From an uncultured Saprospirales bacterium (GTDB lineage: Bacteria; Bacteroidota; Bacteroidia; Chitinophagales; Saprospiraceae): DNA of 15,839 bases. Shown piece by piece: positions 7,350 to 15,340 of this stretch. The notes beneath the pieces were generated by a model. The model saw only the letters and a list, made by a program, of their open reading frames with translations, was not told the origin of the DNA and ran no database searches. The stretch spans positions 1 to 15,839 of the forward strand of contig CALAZP010000192.1 of assembly GCA_937926355.1 (NCBI GenBank), written 5' to 3'. Each line of letters begins with the position of its first letter. Within the stretch, counting starts at the first letter, position 1. The position numbers and the translations under genes were made by a program.

Positions 7350-7371
7350 TTACACCTTTGGTAATAAATAG
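7152..7371. repeat. Four-copy degenerate 21-bp repeat, the last copy at the mscS 3' end
   Basis: Four similar 21-bp copies start at 7152, 7229, 7310 and 7351. All contain TACACC, then three variable bases, then GGT or AGT followed by an A-rich stretch. Copies 1 and 3 share ACACCTRCGGTAAAAGAAC. The core ACCnnnGGT is a small palindrome. Spacings are 77, 81 and 41 bp. A TAAG or similar often precedes the core by a few bases (CTAAGTGC, TAAAGTCT, CGTAAGCA). Copy 4 is the end of mscS: read on the minus strand it encodes its final LLPKV and stop. Copy 3 in the equivalent register would read LLPQV-stop. Copies 2 and 3 are similar over a longer stretch (about 36 bp). This could be decayed tandem duplication of the mscS end, a genome-wide intergenic repeat, or a set of protein-binding sites. 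Sequence alone does not decide. Confidence 0.65.
7175..7270 (-). CDS. Possible 31-residue single-pass membrane peptide (speculative)
   Basis: An ATG-initiated minus-strand frame downstream of mscS encodes 31 residues. It starts MKFYLPIG, continues as an uninterrupted hydrophobic stretch (LFTAGVALSFLFLSLFG) and ends CVVKRI. This is the shape of a small single-pass membrane protein with basic residues at both ends. Against it, no ribosome binding site or promoter-like box is visible upstream, its FTAGV segment is encoded by one of the short repeats, and AT-rich DNA readily gives hydrophobic frames. It lies about 80 nt beyond the mscS stop and could in principle be read from the same transcript. 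Confidence 0.2.
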   Translation of the reverse strand: MKFYLPIGLFTAGVALSFLFLSLFGCVVKRI

Positions 7372-8216
7372 GGTGTCGGAATGACAATTCCGTGTTGATC
7401 AAATTCTTTTTTTATTACTTCCAACACATCGCATTGTAAGATAAACCCATCCTGTTGAGTAGCCGCCCAGACGTAAGCCCTTAACCTGACTCCAATATCA
7501 TTCAACTCGATAGTCCTAACTAAAACCATAGGCCTGCCTTCTGCTATCTCCTCCTCACTTCGATTATCCAAATGAAGGGGGTGAGATTCCGCAGCCTTTT
7601 GCATGATGGACTTAGCCAATTCCAAATTGTCTTGATAACGAATGTTGAGCTCGATGAAGCGGCAAACTTTTTCATCCTCCAAATCGGAGTTAATCACAAC
7701 CTCCTCACTAATCACTGAATTGGGAATGACAATCCTCCGGTTCTGAAAATCTTTAATCACCGTATGCCTTAAAGTAATATCTTGAACAATCCCAGATAAA
7801 TTCTCCCGGATGACCACTCGGTCGTTAATCCTATAGGGCTTGAAAATAATTAAGAATATCCCACTAACCACATTACTCAACGCATGCTGAGAAGCAAAAC
7901 CTACTGCCACTGCTAAAATCCCGGCACCCGCTAACAATGATTTGGAAATATTACGGAAATATTCTATTTCGTAAAACGCTAAACTGAAACCAATAACATA
8001 AATTAACCCAGAAATAGCATGCTTGAGAAACAAATAATTAGTCGGGTCATTTTTCATTATCATCGTCGAATTCAAAATGAATCGACTAAAAAAACGCCGA
8101 AATCCCCATCCTAATAGTATGGTAGCAAAGAAAATAAGCAGGGCATAAAAAGTTGAAGAGGAAAAAAAGTCTTGCTGAAATAGACTTTCTAACCACCCAC
8201 TAATTTTCCTCCACAT
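7350..8216 (-). CDS. MscS-family small-conductance mechanosensitive channel
   Basis: The 288-residue protein should form a homo-heptameric inner-membrane channel that opens under membrane tension to release solutes during osmotic downshock. It has three transmembrane helices (about 22-38, 65-83 and 92-125). The third is the pore helix plus hinge (GAGILAVAVGFASQHALSNVVSGI, a Gly/Ala-rich pattern typical of MscS), followed by FKPYRINDRVVI, the start of the beta domain, and IPNS at 164-167 (VPNS in many relatives). The C-terminal alpha/beta domain ends in IPTPYLLPKV. It is a compact, E. coli MscS-sized member with no extra N-terminal helices. Its ATG lies inside lysS with a 17-nt overlap in another frame, so it is probably translationally coupled. 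The last codons coincide with a short repeat that recurs in the spacer beyond. Confidence 0.94.
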   Translation of the reverse strand: MWRKISGWLESLFQQDFFSSSTFYALLIFFATILLGWGFRRFFSRFILNSTMIMKNDPTNYLFLKHAISGLIYVIGFSLAFYEIEYFRNISKSLLAGAGILAVAVGFASQHALSNVVSGIFLIIFKPYRINDRVVIRENLSGIVQDITLRHTVIKDFQNRRIVIPNSVISEEVVINSDLEDEKVCRFIELNIRYQDNLELAKSIMQKAAESHPLHLDNRSEEEIAEGRPMVLVRTIELNDIGVRLRAYVWAATQQDGFILQCDVLEVIKKEFDQHGIVIPTPYLLPKV

Positions 8217-9744
8217 GATTTTGATTCTTTAAAGGACGCATTTGAGGAAAAAATAAAACCTCCTGAATGGAGTGTTGATTAGTCATCAACATGGTTAAAC
8301 GGTCAATTCCAATTCCCAAACCAGACATGGGAGGCATCCCATATTCCATAGCACGCAGAAAATCCTCATCTAATGCCATAGCCTCATCATCCCCCCTTTC
8401 TGCTAATTGTAATTGAGATTCAAATCGCTCCCGCTGATCAATCGGATCATTCAGCTCGGTATAAGCATTTGCAATTTCCTTCCCATTGACAAATAATTCA
8501 AATCGTTCTACCAATCCCTCCTCTGTTCTATGTTTCTTAGCTAAAGGGGTCATTTCAATAGGATAATCTATAATATAGGTGGGCTGAATTAATTGTTCCT
8601 CTACTTTAGCTCCAAATATTTCATCTATTAATTTACCTTTTCCCATAGAATCATCCACGCCGATATGTAATTCCTTACAGAATGCTCGCAAACCCGCCTC
8701 ATCCATTTGACTAATATCTGTACCTGTATACTCTTTAATGGCCTCAATCATGGCTAACCTCCTATAGGGACCTGCAAAATTAATTTCGTTTTCCTCGTAC
8801 CTCACAATAGTACCACCAGTTACCTCTATTGCAATCTTTTCAATCAATGCTTCTACCATTCCCATCATCCAGTTGTAGTCCTTGTAGGCAACATATATTT
8901 CCATGGAGGTAAACTCCGGGTTATGAGTTCTATCCATTCCTTCGTTACGAAACATCTTTCCAATCTCATATACACCATCAAAACCTCCTATAACCAGTCG
9001 CTTCAGATACAATTCATTAGCTATCCTCAGATATAAGGGTATGTCTAACGTATTATGGTGGGTATCAAAAGGTCTGGCCGCAGCACCACCATGGACCGAT
9101 TGCAAAATGGGGGTTTCCACTTCAAGCCATCCATGAGAATCAAAAAAAGATCGCATAGTAGCAATCAACTTCGCCCGCTTCAAAAAAATATCCTTAACCG
9201 AAGGATTGACCGTTAAATCAACATAACGCTGGCGAAAACGCTGCTCTGGATCAGTGAAAGCATCATAAACTTCTACCTCGCCAGTTTCCTCATTTTTCCT
9301 TGTTTTTACAATAGGTAAGGGCCGTAGTGATTTACTTAAAAAAGTAAATTTCTTTACGTGAATAGTCGTCTGACCCGTTTGCGTTTTAAATGCAAATCCT
9401 TCAATTCCTATATAATCCCCTATATCCAAATACTTCTTAAACAATTGATTGTACAAATCTTTGTTTTCATCTGGACAAATCTCATCTCGGGTTACATAAA
9501 ACTGGATTCTACCCGATGCATCTTGTAATTCTCCAAAAGAAGCCTTACCCATCACCCGAGTCATCATCACCCTACCCGCTAATTTGACATTTTGAAAATT
9601 TCCATCTTCTTCGTTGAATCCCTCAACGACCTCTTCAGCATGAGCACTGACTTGGAATTCTTCCTCTGGAAATGGATTAATTCCCAGGTTTTTTATCTTT
9701 TGTAAATTTTCTCTTCTTACAATTTCCTGTTCGCTCAGTTGCAT
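8200..9744 (-). CDS. lysS: Lysyl-tRNA synthetase, class II
   Basis: LysRS charges tRNA-Lys with lysine. The 514-residue length is usual for bacterial class II enzymes. Residues about 55-145 are the N-terminal OB-fold anticodon-binding domain (KLAGRVMMTRVMGKASFGEL, then YIGIEGFAFKT). The catalytic core begins near DPEQRFRQRYVDLTVN (165-180) and contains GGAAARPFDTHHN (219-231), LYLRIANELYLKRL (237-250), motif 2 as KMFRNEGMDRTHNPEFTSME (263-282), and motif 3 as GLGIGIDRLTML (475-486). The end HSIQEVLFFPQMRP is also family-typical. There is a purine-rich GAAAGGGG directly before the ATG, closer than a normal Shine-Dalgarno. It lies 9 nt after the coiled-coil gene and overlaps mscS by 17 nt, within a probable asd to mscS operon. 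Confidence 0.98.
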   Translation of the reverse strand: MQLSEQEIVRRENLQKIKNLGINPFPEEEFQVSAHAEEVVEGFNEEDGNFQNVKLAGRVMMTRVMGKASFGELQDASGRIQFYVTRDEICPDENKDLYNQLFKKYLDIGDYIGIEGFAFKTQTGQTTIHVKKFTFLSKSLRPLPIVKTRKNEETGEVEVYDAFTDPEQRFRQRYVDLTVNPSVKDIFLKRAKLIATMRSFFDSHGWLEVETPILQSVHGGAAARPFDTHHNTLDIPLYLRIANELYLKRLVIGGFDGVYEIGKMFRNEGMDRTHNPEFTSMEIYVAYKDYNWMMGMVEALIEKIAIEVTGGTIVRYEENEINFAGPYRRLAMIEAIKEYTGTDISQMDEAGLRAFCKELHIGVDDSMGKGKLIDEIFGAKVEEQLIQPTYIIDYPIEMTPLAKKHRTEEGLVERFELFVNGKEIANAYTELNDPIDQRERFESQLQLAERGDDEAMALDEDFLRAMEYGMPPMSGLGIGIDRLTMLMTNQHSIQEVLFFPQMRPLKNQNHVEEN

Positions 9745-9753
9745 CCCCTTTCG

Positions 9754-11127
9754 TTACTTGTTTTTAATTTGATCAATTGTTTGCTCTACCTTTTCCTCCA
9801 CAATCTCCGCTATAGCTTTAGCACTAGCTACTAAATCTTCCAAAAAATCTTCAGCTTCCTCTGCTACATCTTCTACTAAATCCTCCACCTTATCAGCCAC
9901 TTCTTCTACTTTTTTTCGTATTGATTTTTGCTTGCTCTGCTTCATAGCCTTAGCCGCCTCTTCGAGTTTTTCTGCCGTTTGTTCATCTACCGCCAGAGTA
10001 GTCTCCCCAACCTTTTCTGCCATCTTAAGCTCTACTTCCTTCTTTACTTCTTCTATTTTCTCCTGTTCGGCAACCCTCGCCGCCTTCTCTTCCTCCTTTT
10101 TTATCCTTCTTTCCAAATCAGCCTTGGTCTTGTTCATATCTGAGAGCTTCTCCATCTTAGAACTTATTCGCCCCTCAACCATCACCACCTTCGCCTGCCT
10201 TAGCTGCGCTTCCAATTGGCCTTCGGAAAATGAGGCTTTCTTATTTTGAAAACTCAACTCTTGTTTGTCTCGCTCGATAGATTGCTGCATCCTATTAAGT
10301 GCCTCTAGCAAACCTTTATATCGTCTTTGCAAACGTTCCATAGCGGACCCCTCTTGCTCCTTTTCACTCCCAAAGCGCTTTTCTTTGACTACCTTAAACA
10401 AGCTGTCTAACTGTTCCCAAACTTTACCACGGTGCTCCCGAGTTAAGGCCGCTTCTTTTATCTTACGCTGAAGGTTTTTAAGCTCCTCAAATAAAGCTTT
10501 GAGTCTCTTGCCTTCCTCCATCTCTAACTGCATCTTGTTTAACAAGTCCGTAAACTCTTGCTTTAATTGGACAGAATTGGACTTAAATGCCTCATCCATC
10601 TTTACCCTCAACTCTTTAAGGGTGGCAAACAATTCATTGGTTTTGGTTTTCAATCCATTAGCTTGCTCCCTCAATAAATTTTTATCTTCTACCTGCTTTT
10701 GTACTTTGCTCCAAAAACCCTTTAATTCTTCCCATACCCCATTTTCAAATTTTTCTAACCGTTCCACTCGTTCCTTAATTTCTTCTAATTCACTGTGATA
10801 AGCCTCGTTTAACTTCTTGGACAACACTACAAAATTACTTTCTGATTGCCATCTTTTAAGCAATTCCTCCTTATCAGCGGTACATCCTTCAGGCAATAAT
10901 GAACCCGTAACCGATAACTCAAATTCCGCTTGTCCGAACCCCTCTGGAAAATCTACTGATATTCCACCTCTCCACTCATCCATAATCTTCTGATGGAATT
11001 CTTCTGTAACCTTTTCGTCGGCAAACCAGTAAGTGGTGACTTTGTTGATATCTTCCTGAAGTTCGAGGGCAAATAAGACTTTTTCTCCCTGATCATTCTT
11101 TCCCCAAAGGACTATCTTGCTTTTCAT
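9754..11127 (-). CDS. Coiled-coil protein of unknown function, weak DUF349-like features
   Basis: I do not recognise a characterised family. The 457 residues fall in three parts. Residues 1-80 look globular and beta-containing (KIVLWGKNDQGEKVLFALEL, TTYWFADEKV, GISVDFPEGF). Residues about 84-350 are highly charged and helical with heptad-like patterning and scattered tryptophans (FENGVWEELKGFW at 127-139, REHRGKVWEQLDSLFKVVKEKR at 230-251), which loosely resemble DUF349 repeats. Residues about 345-457 are a low-complexity Lys/Glu/Ala tail (KKVEEVADKVEDLVEDVAEE). There is no signal peptide or transmembrane segment, so it is probably cytoplasmic. It sits between asd (11-nt gap) and lysS (9-nt gap) and should be co-transcribed with both. 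A role in nucleic-acid or ribosome-associated processes would be a guess based only on the neighbour and the DUF349-like look. Confidence 0.85.
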   Translation of the reverse strand: MKSKIVLWGKNDQGEKVLFALELQEDINKVTTYWFADEKVTEEFHQKIMDEWRGGISVDFPEGFGQAEFELSVTGSLLPEGCTADKEELLKRWQSESNFVVLSKKLNEAYHSELEEIKERVERLEKFENGVWEELKGFWSKVQKQVEDKNLLREQANGLKTKTNELFATLKELRVKMDEAFKSNSVQLKQEFTDLLNKMQLEMEEGKRLKALFEELKNLQRKIKEAALTREHRGKVWEQLDSLFKVVKEKRFGSEKEQEGSAMERLQRRYKGLLEALNRMQQSIERDKQELSFQNKKASFSEGQLEAQLRQAKVVMVEGRISSKMEKLSDMNKTKADLERRIKKEEEKAARVAEQEKIEEVKKEVELKMAEKVGETTLAVDEQTAEKLEEAAKAMKQSKQKSIRKKVEEVADKVEDLVEDVAEEAEDFLEDLVASAKAIAEIVEEKVEQTIDQIKNK

Positions 11128-11138
11128 GGTTATATAGT

Positions 11139-12143
11139 TTATCGTCCAACTAATTGCTCCTTTACTAGATATTCTGCTATCTGTACTGCGTTGGTAGCAG
11201 CTCCCTTCCTCAGATTATCAGCTACTACCCACATATTCAAACCGTTTTCTATCGATTCATCCTTTCGAATTCTACCTACGAAAACCTCATCTCTATCCTT
11301 TGAATAAAAAGGCATGGGATAATTTGCATGATCTAAATCATCCTTTATTATTACCCCAGGAGTATCATTCAGTAGAGCTCTAACCTCATTAAGGTCAAAT
11401 GATTGCTCCAATTCAATATTAACAGATTCTGAATGCCCACCTTGAACTGGAACTCTAACCGCTGTTGCCGTAATAGCAATTTGAGGCGCATTCAGAATTT
11501 TTCTTGTTTCATTAACGAGTTTCATTTCTTCTTTGGTGTACCCGTTCTCCATAAAAACATCGCAATGTGGGATACAATTTTCAAAAATAGGATGGCGATA
11601 AGCCATTTCATCCTCCTTTGGAGTAAATCCCTTTCGCTCTAAATTGTACTGCTTAACCGCAATCATACCAGTTCCTGTAAAAGATTGATAGGTTGAAATC
11701 ACCAATCTTTTAATCCCAAATTTCTCGTGCAATGGAGCTAAGGCCATGACCAGCTGTATGGTAGAACAGTTGGGATTGGCAATGATTCTATCCTCCTTGG
11801 TCAAATATTTTGCATTAATTTCTGGCACCACCAATTTTTTATCTGGGTCCATGCGCCAAGCAGATGAATTATCGATTACCGTGGTACCGGCTGTGGCAAA
11901 CCGAGGAGCGAGGATTTTAGAGGTTTCGCCACCTGCAGAAAATAAAGCAATATCCGGTTGGGAAGCAATGGCTTGTTCTGCACTAACTACTTCGTATTCT
12001 TTATCCTTAAAGGTAATGACCTTCCCAACAGAATTTTTAGAAGCTACTGGAATTAAATTCGAGATTGGAAAATCTCGCTCTTCTAGTACTTTGAGCATCA
12101 CATTTCCAACCAATCCAGTAACCCCTACAATTGCAACTTTCAT
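11139..12143 (-). CDS. asd: Aspartate-semialdehyde dehydrogenase
   Basis: The enzyme reduces aspartyl-4-phosphate to aspartate semialdehyde with NADPH, the branch point towards lysine/diaminopimelate, threonine and methionine. The 334-residue protein has the N-terminal NADP-binding loop GVTGLVG (7-13), SAGGETSK (69-76), DNSSAWRMDP (91-100), VPEIN (106-110), and the active-site segment NPNCSTIQ with catalytic Cys126. STYQSFTGTG (150-159) replaces the more common STYQAVSGAG. VRVPVQGGHSESVNIE contains the catalytic base His237. The C-terminus (MWVVADNLRKGAATNAVQIAE) is also family-typical. Length is normal and the start is unambiguous. It appears to be the first gene of an operon with the coiled-coil gene, lysS and mscS, and is divergent from the lamin-tail protein gene. 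Confidence 0.98.
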   Translation of the reverse strand: MKVAIVGVTGLVGNVMLKVLEERDFPISNLIPVASKNSVGKVITFKDKEYEVVSAEQAIASQPDIALFSAGGETSKILAPRFATAGTTVIDNSSAWRMDPDKKLVVPEINAKYLTKEDRIIANPNCSTIQLVMALAPLHEKFGIKRLVISTYQSFTGTGMIAVKQYNLERKGFTPKEDEMAYRHPIFENCIPHCDVFMENGYTKEEMKLVNETRKILNAPQIAITATAVRVPVQGGHSESVNIELEQSFDLNEVRALLNDTPGVIIKDDLDHANYPMPFYSKDRDEVFVGRIRKDESIENGLNMWVVADNLRKGAATNAVQIAEYLVKEQLVGR

Positions 12144-12199
12144 TTTTTATGAAATTTATGTAAATTACAAATTACTACTCATATCCGTGTCAGCGAGCG

Positions 12200-12207
12200 C
12201 AAAGATA
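12200..12207 (-). promoter_or_regulatory. Candidate -7 box for the asd-lysS-mscS operon
   Basis: On the minus strand this reads TATCTTTG, an exact TAnnTTTG match, 56 nt upstream of the asd ATG. No clear -33 TTG is seen at the usual spacing, so the call is moderate. It lies in the 84-bp region between asd and the divergently transcribed lamin-tail gene, and no matching box was found for the plus strand there. Confidence 0.45.
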
Positions 12208-12227
12208 CCTTAATTAGCCCTACATGG

Positions 12228-13910
12228 ATGATGAAATACGTTATTTTTTTTATATGTTTTTCGAGTTGCCCACTCCCCTCTTTTCCACAAGGACACATCA
12301 ATATCCCCCAAAAAGGACAGCTTTTCATTACCGAGATTATGGTAGATCCTATTCCATCTGCTGGATTTTTGCCTGAAGAAGAATATATCGAAATCTTTAA
12401 TGCTAGTTTTGATACCCTATCCCTTGAAGGAACCCTAATCCAGGTGGGCAACTCCAGAAGCTCTTTGCCAGCGTATCGATTACCTCCTCAACAGTATTTG
12501 TTGTTGGTTGGTCCTCAAATTACCGATCTTTTTGATTCTACTATTTCAATTTTAGCGCTACCTAAATGGCCCAGATTAACTAACGCTGGACAGCATATTC
12601 AATTGATGAATATCCAAGAAGAATGGCTCGATTACTTTACTTATTCCGAAGAGTGGTACCGAGATTCTGACAAAAAAGAAGGTGGTTTTTCTATCGAAAA
12701 AATAGCGCCTTATCTTCCTTCAGATTGTCCTCAAAGTTGGATGGCCCACCCCACTGAACGCGGTGGATCACCCGGAAATGAGAATCCCATTTCTCCTACT
12801 CTTATAGACCGAGCTCCACCCATTCTTGTGAACCTTTCCCTTCTCGATAGTTTGACGTTAGCATTAAAATTTGACGAAAGGATCAATGCCATCGATACCG
12901 CTCAAGTTTGGTTAGAGGAAACCCAAACCACTTGGCCCATTGCTGCCATTGAATTTTCTAACCTTTCCGACCAAATTTTTATCCATTTTTCCGAAGGATT
13001 ACCTACCGGAATACCCCTTTCTTTAGGGTTAAGTGGGGTAATGGATTGCAGCAATAACTCCCTTCAAGATACAATCGTTCATTTCGCCTTCGGCAAAAAA
13101 CCATCCTATCTCGATTTGGTCATTTCCGAAATTATGTTTGATCCTTACCCGAATCAAACAACCTTTTTGGAAGTCTATAATCGCTCCAATCAAATTCTAG
13201 AGTTGGGATATCTGCAGTTGGTCAAACCGGAATCTAATAGGCAATATGTCCTACCTCAAAGGTGGATGCCCCCACATCAATATTACGTTTTGACCAAAGA
13301 TCCTTATTTATTAAAAGAAAGCTACCCCTGGCTGGAATCCGCTCAAATCATTGAGGTTCCATATGCTGCCTTTCTTCAGTCGGGCGAAACGCTACAGTTG
13401 CAAACCAACGAAATGATTGTTGATGCTTTAAACTATGATCCCAATTGGCACCATCCGCTTTTGGAAGATTCAGAAGGAGTGACTCTCGAGCGGATTTCTT
13501 TGGAAGGGCCCTCCCAAGAACCGGCAAACTGGCATTCTGCGGCAGCATCTGCTGGGTATGCTACCCCTGGTTTGCCTAACAGCCACTCTGCAGATATAGA
13601 ACCCGGCGAAACAAAAGATTGGTTGGTTTTAAATCAAAAGGTCATCCAACAAGGTGAAATATTATTAATTTATTATCGAGCGCCTTTACCGGGCTGCATC
13701 CTTACCATCTATGTATTCGATATGGCAGGAAGGCATCTGGCAACACCTATCAATCAGTTACAAGTCCAATCCAATGGTTGGGTGAAATGGACGGGTACCG
13801 ACGATCTAGGAAGATCACTCTACTCAGGGATTTATATTCTTCTGGCACAATTAGTACACCCAGAAGGTTTGGTTCAAACAACCAAAAGGGTAGTCGGACT
13901 CAGAGACTAA
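12228..13910 (+). CDS. Secreted protein with two lamin-tail-like domains and a FlgD-like C-terminus
   Basis: The 560-residue protein starts with an export signal (MMKYVIFFICFSSCPLPSFP). Residues about 31-185 form a lamin-tail-like (LTD) domain: QLFITEIMVDP, EEYIEIFNASFDTLSLEG, QQYLLLVG, ending in GGSPGNEN. Residues about 196-290 look like a bacterial Ig-like domain (APPILVNLSLLDSLTLALKF). Residues 297-451 form a second LTD: LVISEIMFDPYP, FLEVYNRSNQILELG, HQYYVLTKD, ending in GYATPGLPN. The end (about 463-560) resembles the FlgD-like Ig domain found at the C-terminus of many Bacteroidota secreted proteins: IYVFDMAGRHLA, WVKWTGTDDLGRSLYSGIYILLA, TTKRVVGLRD. The tail may be a type IX secretion signal, but I cannot confirm that class. 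LTD proteins are generally surface or extracellular, with unclear roles. A second ATG at 12231 is equally possible. It is divergent from asd and ends 6 nt before the convergent phosphohexomutase gene. Confidence 0.88.
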   Translation: MMKYVIFFICFSSCPLPSFPQGHINIPQKGQLFITEIMVDPIPSAGFLPEEEYIEIFNASFDTLSLEGTLIQVGNSRSSLPAYRLPPQQYLLLVGPQITDLFDSTISILALPKWPRLTNAGQHIQLMNIQEEWLDYFTYSEEWYRDSDKKEGGFSIEKIAPYLPSDCPQSWMAHPTERGGSPGNENPISPTLIDRAPPILVNLSLLDSLTLALKFDERINAIDTAQVWLEETQTTWPIAAIEFSNLSDQIFIHFSEGLPTGIPLSLGLSGVMDCSNNSLQDTIVHFAFGKKPSYLDLVISEIMFDPYPNQTTFLEVYNRSNQILELGYLQLVKPESNRQYVLPQRWMPPHQYYVLTKDPYLLKESYPWLESAQIIEVPYAAFLQSGETLQLQTNEMIVDALNYDPNWHHPLLEDSEGVTLERISLEGPSQEPANWHSAAASAGYATPGLPNSHSADIEPGETKDWLVLNQKVIQQGEILLIYYRAPLPGCILTIYVFDMAGRHLATPINQLQVQSNGWVKWTGTDDLGRSLYSGIYILLAQLVHPEGLVQTTKRVVGLRD

Positions 13911-13916
13911 ATTGCG

Positions 13917-15314
13917 TCAAGCCAAAATCGTCTCTTTAACTTGTGCTAATATGTCTTCAACCGCAGCTCTATCGGCACCCTGGCAATACACACGCAATAC
14001 GGGTTCAGTACCAGAAGGACGTATCATGACCCATTGGTCGGCACCCAAATCAAATTTGAATCCATCTAATTTTTGTAAGCCCACAATATCATGCGAACCG
14101 AATTTTTGAAAAGATTCACTCTCACAAGCCTGAATAATGGATTGTTTTTTCTCCTCAGATAGATGCAAGTCATTTCGATCAAAAGCAAAACCACCTACGA
14201 TATCGTAAACTTCTTCAACCAATTCACCTACAGATTTTTTGGTGAATGCCATGAATTCTAAAATCATCAATCCAATCCAAATACCATCTCTTTCTGGGAT
14301 ATGCCCTTTTACCGCCAATCCGCCGCTTTCTTCTCCTCCTACCAACACATCCTCCTTTGACATAATATCTGCGATATACTTGAAACCAATCTTTGTAATT
14401 TCAAAATCCAAGCCAAAATGTCGAGCTAACTTGGCCATTTTATCCGTAACGGAAAATGTGAAAATCACTTTACCAGTTTGCTTTTTATACTTAAATAGAT
14501 ACAAAAGGAGCAATAACAAAATACGGTGAGAGTCAACAAAATTACCCGCTGAATCAAATAATCCTACCCTATCTGCGTCTCCATCATTAGCGATTCCCAA
14601 TCCAATATCCCCGTGTTTCTTAATCAATTCAGCAATTTCAGTCAAATTTCGCTCTATAGGTTCTGGCGCTTGACCATAAAACGAAGGATTATTTTCACAG
14701 TGAAGCGTCACTGCATCTGGCAATAAGGTTTGAAAAGCCCGCTGACCCGCCCCATACATAGCATCATAAGCCACTTTAATCCCAGAGTTTTTGATCAAAT
14801 CCAAATCAAAATTGGCTTTGACATGATCGATATAAATTTGTTCTAAATCCTGGTATTCCAGCAGCCCTTTATTTTTTAGCTCCTCTAAAGTTACTGGTTG
14901 ATGGGTAATGACCTCAGGAATCAGCGCTTCAACCTCGTCAACGTAACGTTGAACCAAGGGGCCTCCTAAATTAGATTTTAGTTTGTACCCGTTATAAGAA
15001 GGTGGATTATGGCTGGCTGTAATGACCACCCCTAGATCTGCCTTTAATTTAACAACTCCTAAAGATACCATAGGCGTACTCACGTAATCGCTACACAATA
15101 CCACTTGAATACCGAAAGCACCTATAGAACAAGCAGTAGTTTCCGCAAATAATTTTCCCCCAAAACGAGTATCGTATCCTATTAAGACTTTTGAAAAACC
15201 TTGATTTTTCATCCATAAGGCAGTTCCTTCTGCTACTCTGCGCAGGTTTTCTAAAGTATAATCATCTGCGATGATTGCGCGCCATCCGTCTGTTCCAAAT
15301 TTTATTTGTTTCAT
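13917..15314 (-). CDS. Phosphoglucomutase/phosphomannomutase family protein (alpha-D-phosphohexomutase)
   Basis: The enzyme interconverts hexose 1- and 6-phosphates, linking glycolysis to nucleotide-sugar and polysaccharide synthesis. The 465-residue protein has all four landmarks of the superfamily: the phosphoserine loop VVITASHNPPSYNGYK with Ser101, the metal-binding loop NDGDADR (243-249), the sugar-specificity loop GGEESGG (326-332), and the phosphate-binding loop RPSGTEP (432-438). It begins IKFGTDGWRAII, as many family members do. GEESGG is seen in both glucose- and mannose-specific enzymes, so the preferred sugar is left open. The C-terminus ends just 6 nt from the stop of the convergent lamin-tail gene. 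The leader is A-rich with no Shine-Dalgarno. It is divergent from the isoaspartate methyltransferase gene across about 100 bp. Confidence 0.95.
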   Translation of the reverse strand: MKQIKFGTDGWRAIIADDYTLENLRRVAEGTALWMKNQGFSKVLIGYDTRFGGKLFAETTACSIGAFGIQVVLCSDYVSTPMVSLGVVKLKADLGVVITASHNPPSYNGYKLKSNLGGPLVQRYVDEVEALIPEVITHQPVTLEELKNKGLLEYQDLEQIYIDHVKANFDLDLIKNSGIKVAYDAMYGAGQRAFQTLLPDAVTLHCENNPSFYGQAPEPIERNLTEIAELIKKHGDIGLGIANDGDADRVGLFDSAGNFVDSHRILLLLLLYLFKYKKQTGKVIFTFSVTDKMAKLARHFGLDFEITKIGFKYIADIMSKEDVLVGGEESGGLAVKGHIPERDGIWIGLMILEFMAFTKKSVGELVEEVYDIVGGFAFDRNDLHLSEEKKQSIIQACESESFQKFGSHDIVGLQKLDGFKFDLGADQWVMIRPSGTEPVLRVYCQGADRAAVEDILAQVKETILA

Positions 15315-15340
15315 TTGATTTTATTATTAAGAAATCGAGG

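Noticed and set aside
7152..7371. CRISPR-like array
   Set aside because: Copies are too degenerate, the intervals are 77, 81 and 41 bp rather than a uniform spacer length, one copy is inside a coding end, and no cas genes are present.
7175..7402. 75-residue minus-strand frame starting at a TTG
   Set aside because: The first part is an out-of-frame reading of the mscS 3' end with a poor start codon. Only the internal 31-residue ATG frame is kept, at low confidence.
9928..10798. Plus-strand frames opposite the coiled-coil gene (Ser/Leu/Phe-rich)
   Set aside because: They are antisense shadows of Lys/Glu-rich coding sequence, which produces Leu/Phe/Ser-rich frames on the other strand. They carry no domain or start signals.
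11746..12213. 155-residue plus-strand frame opposite asd
   Set aside because: It is antisense to a gene with clear catalytic motifs, has no recognisable domain and extends into the asd promoter region.
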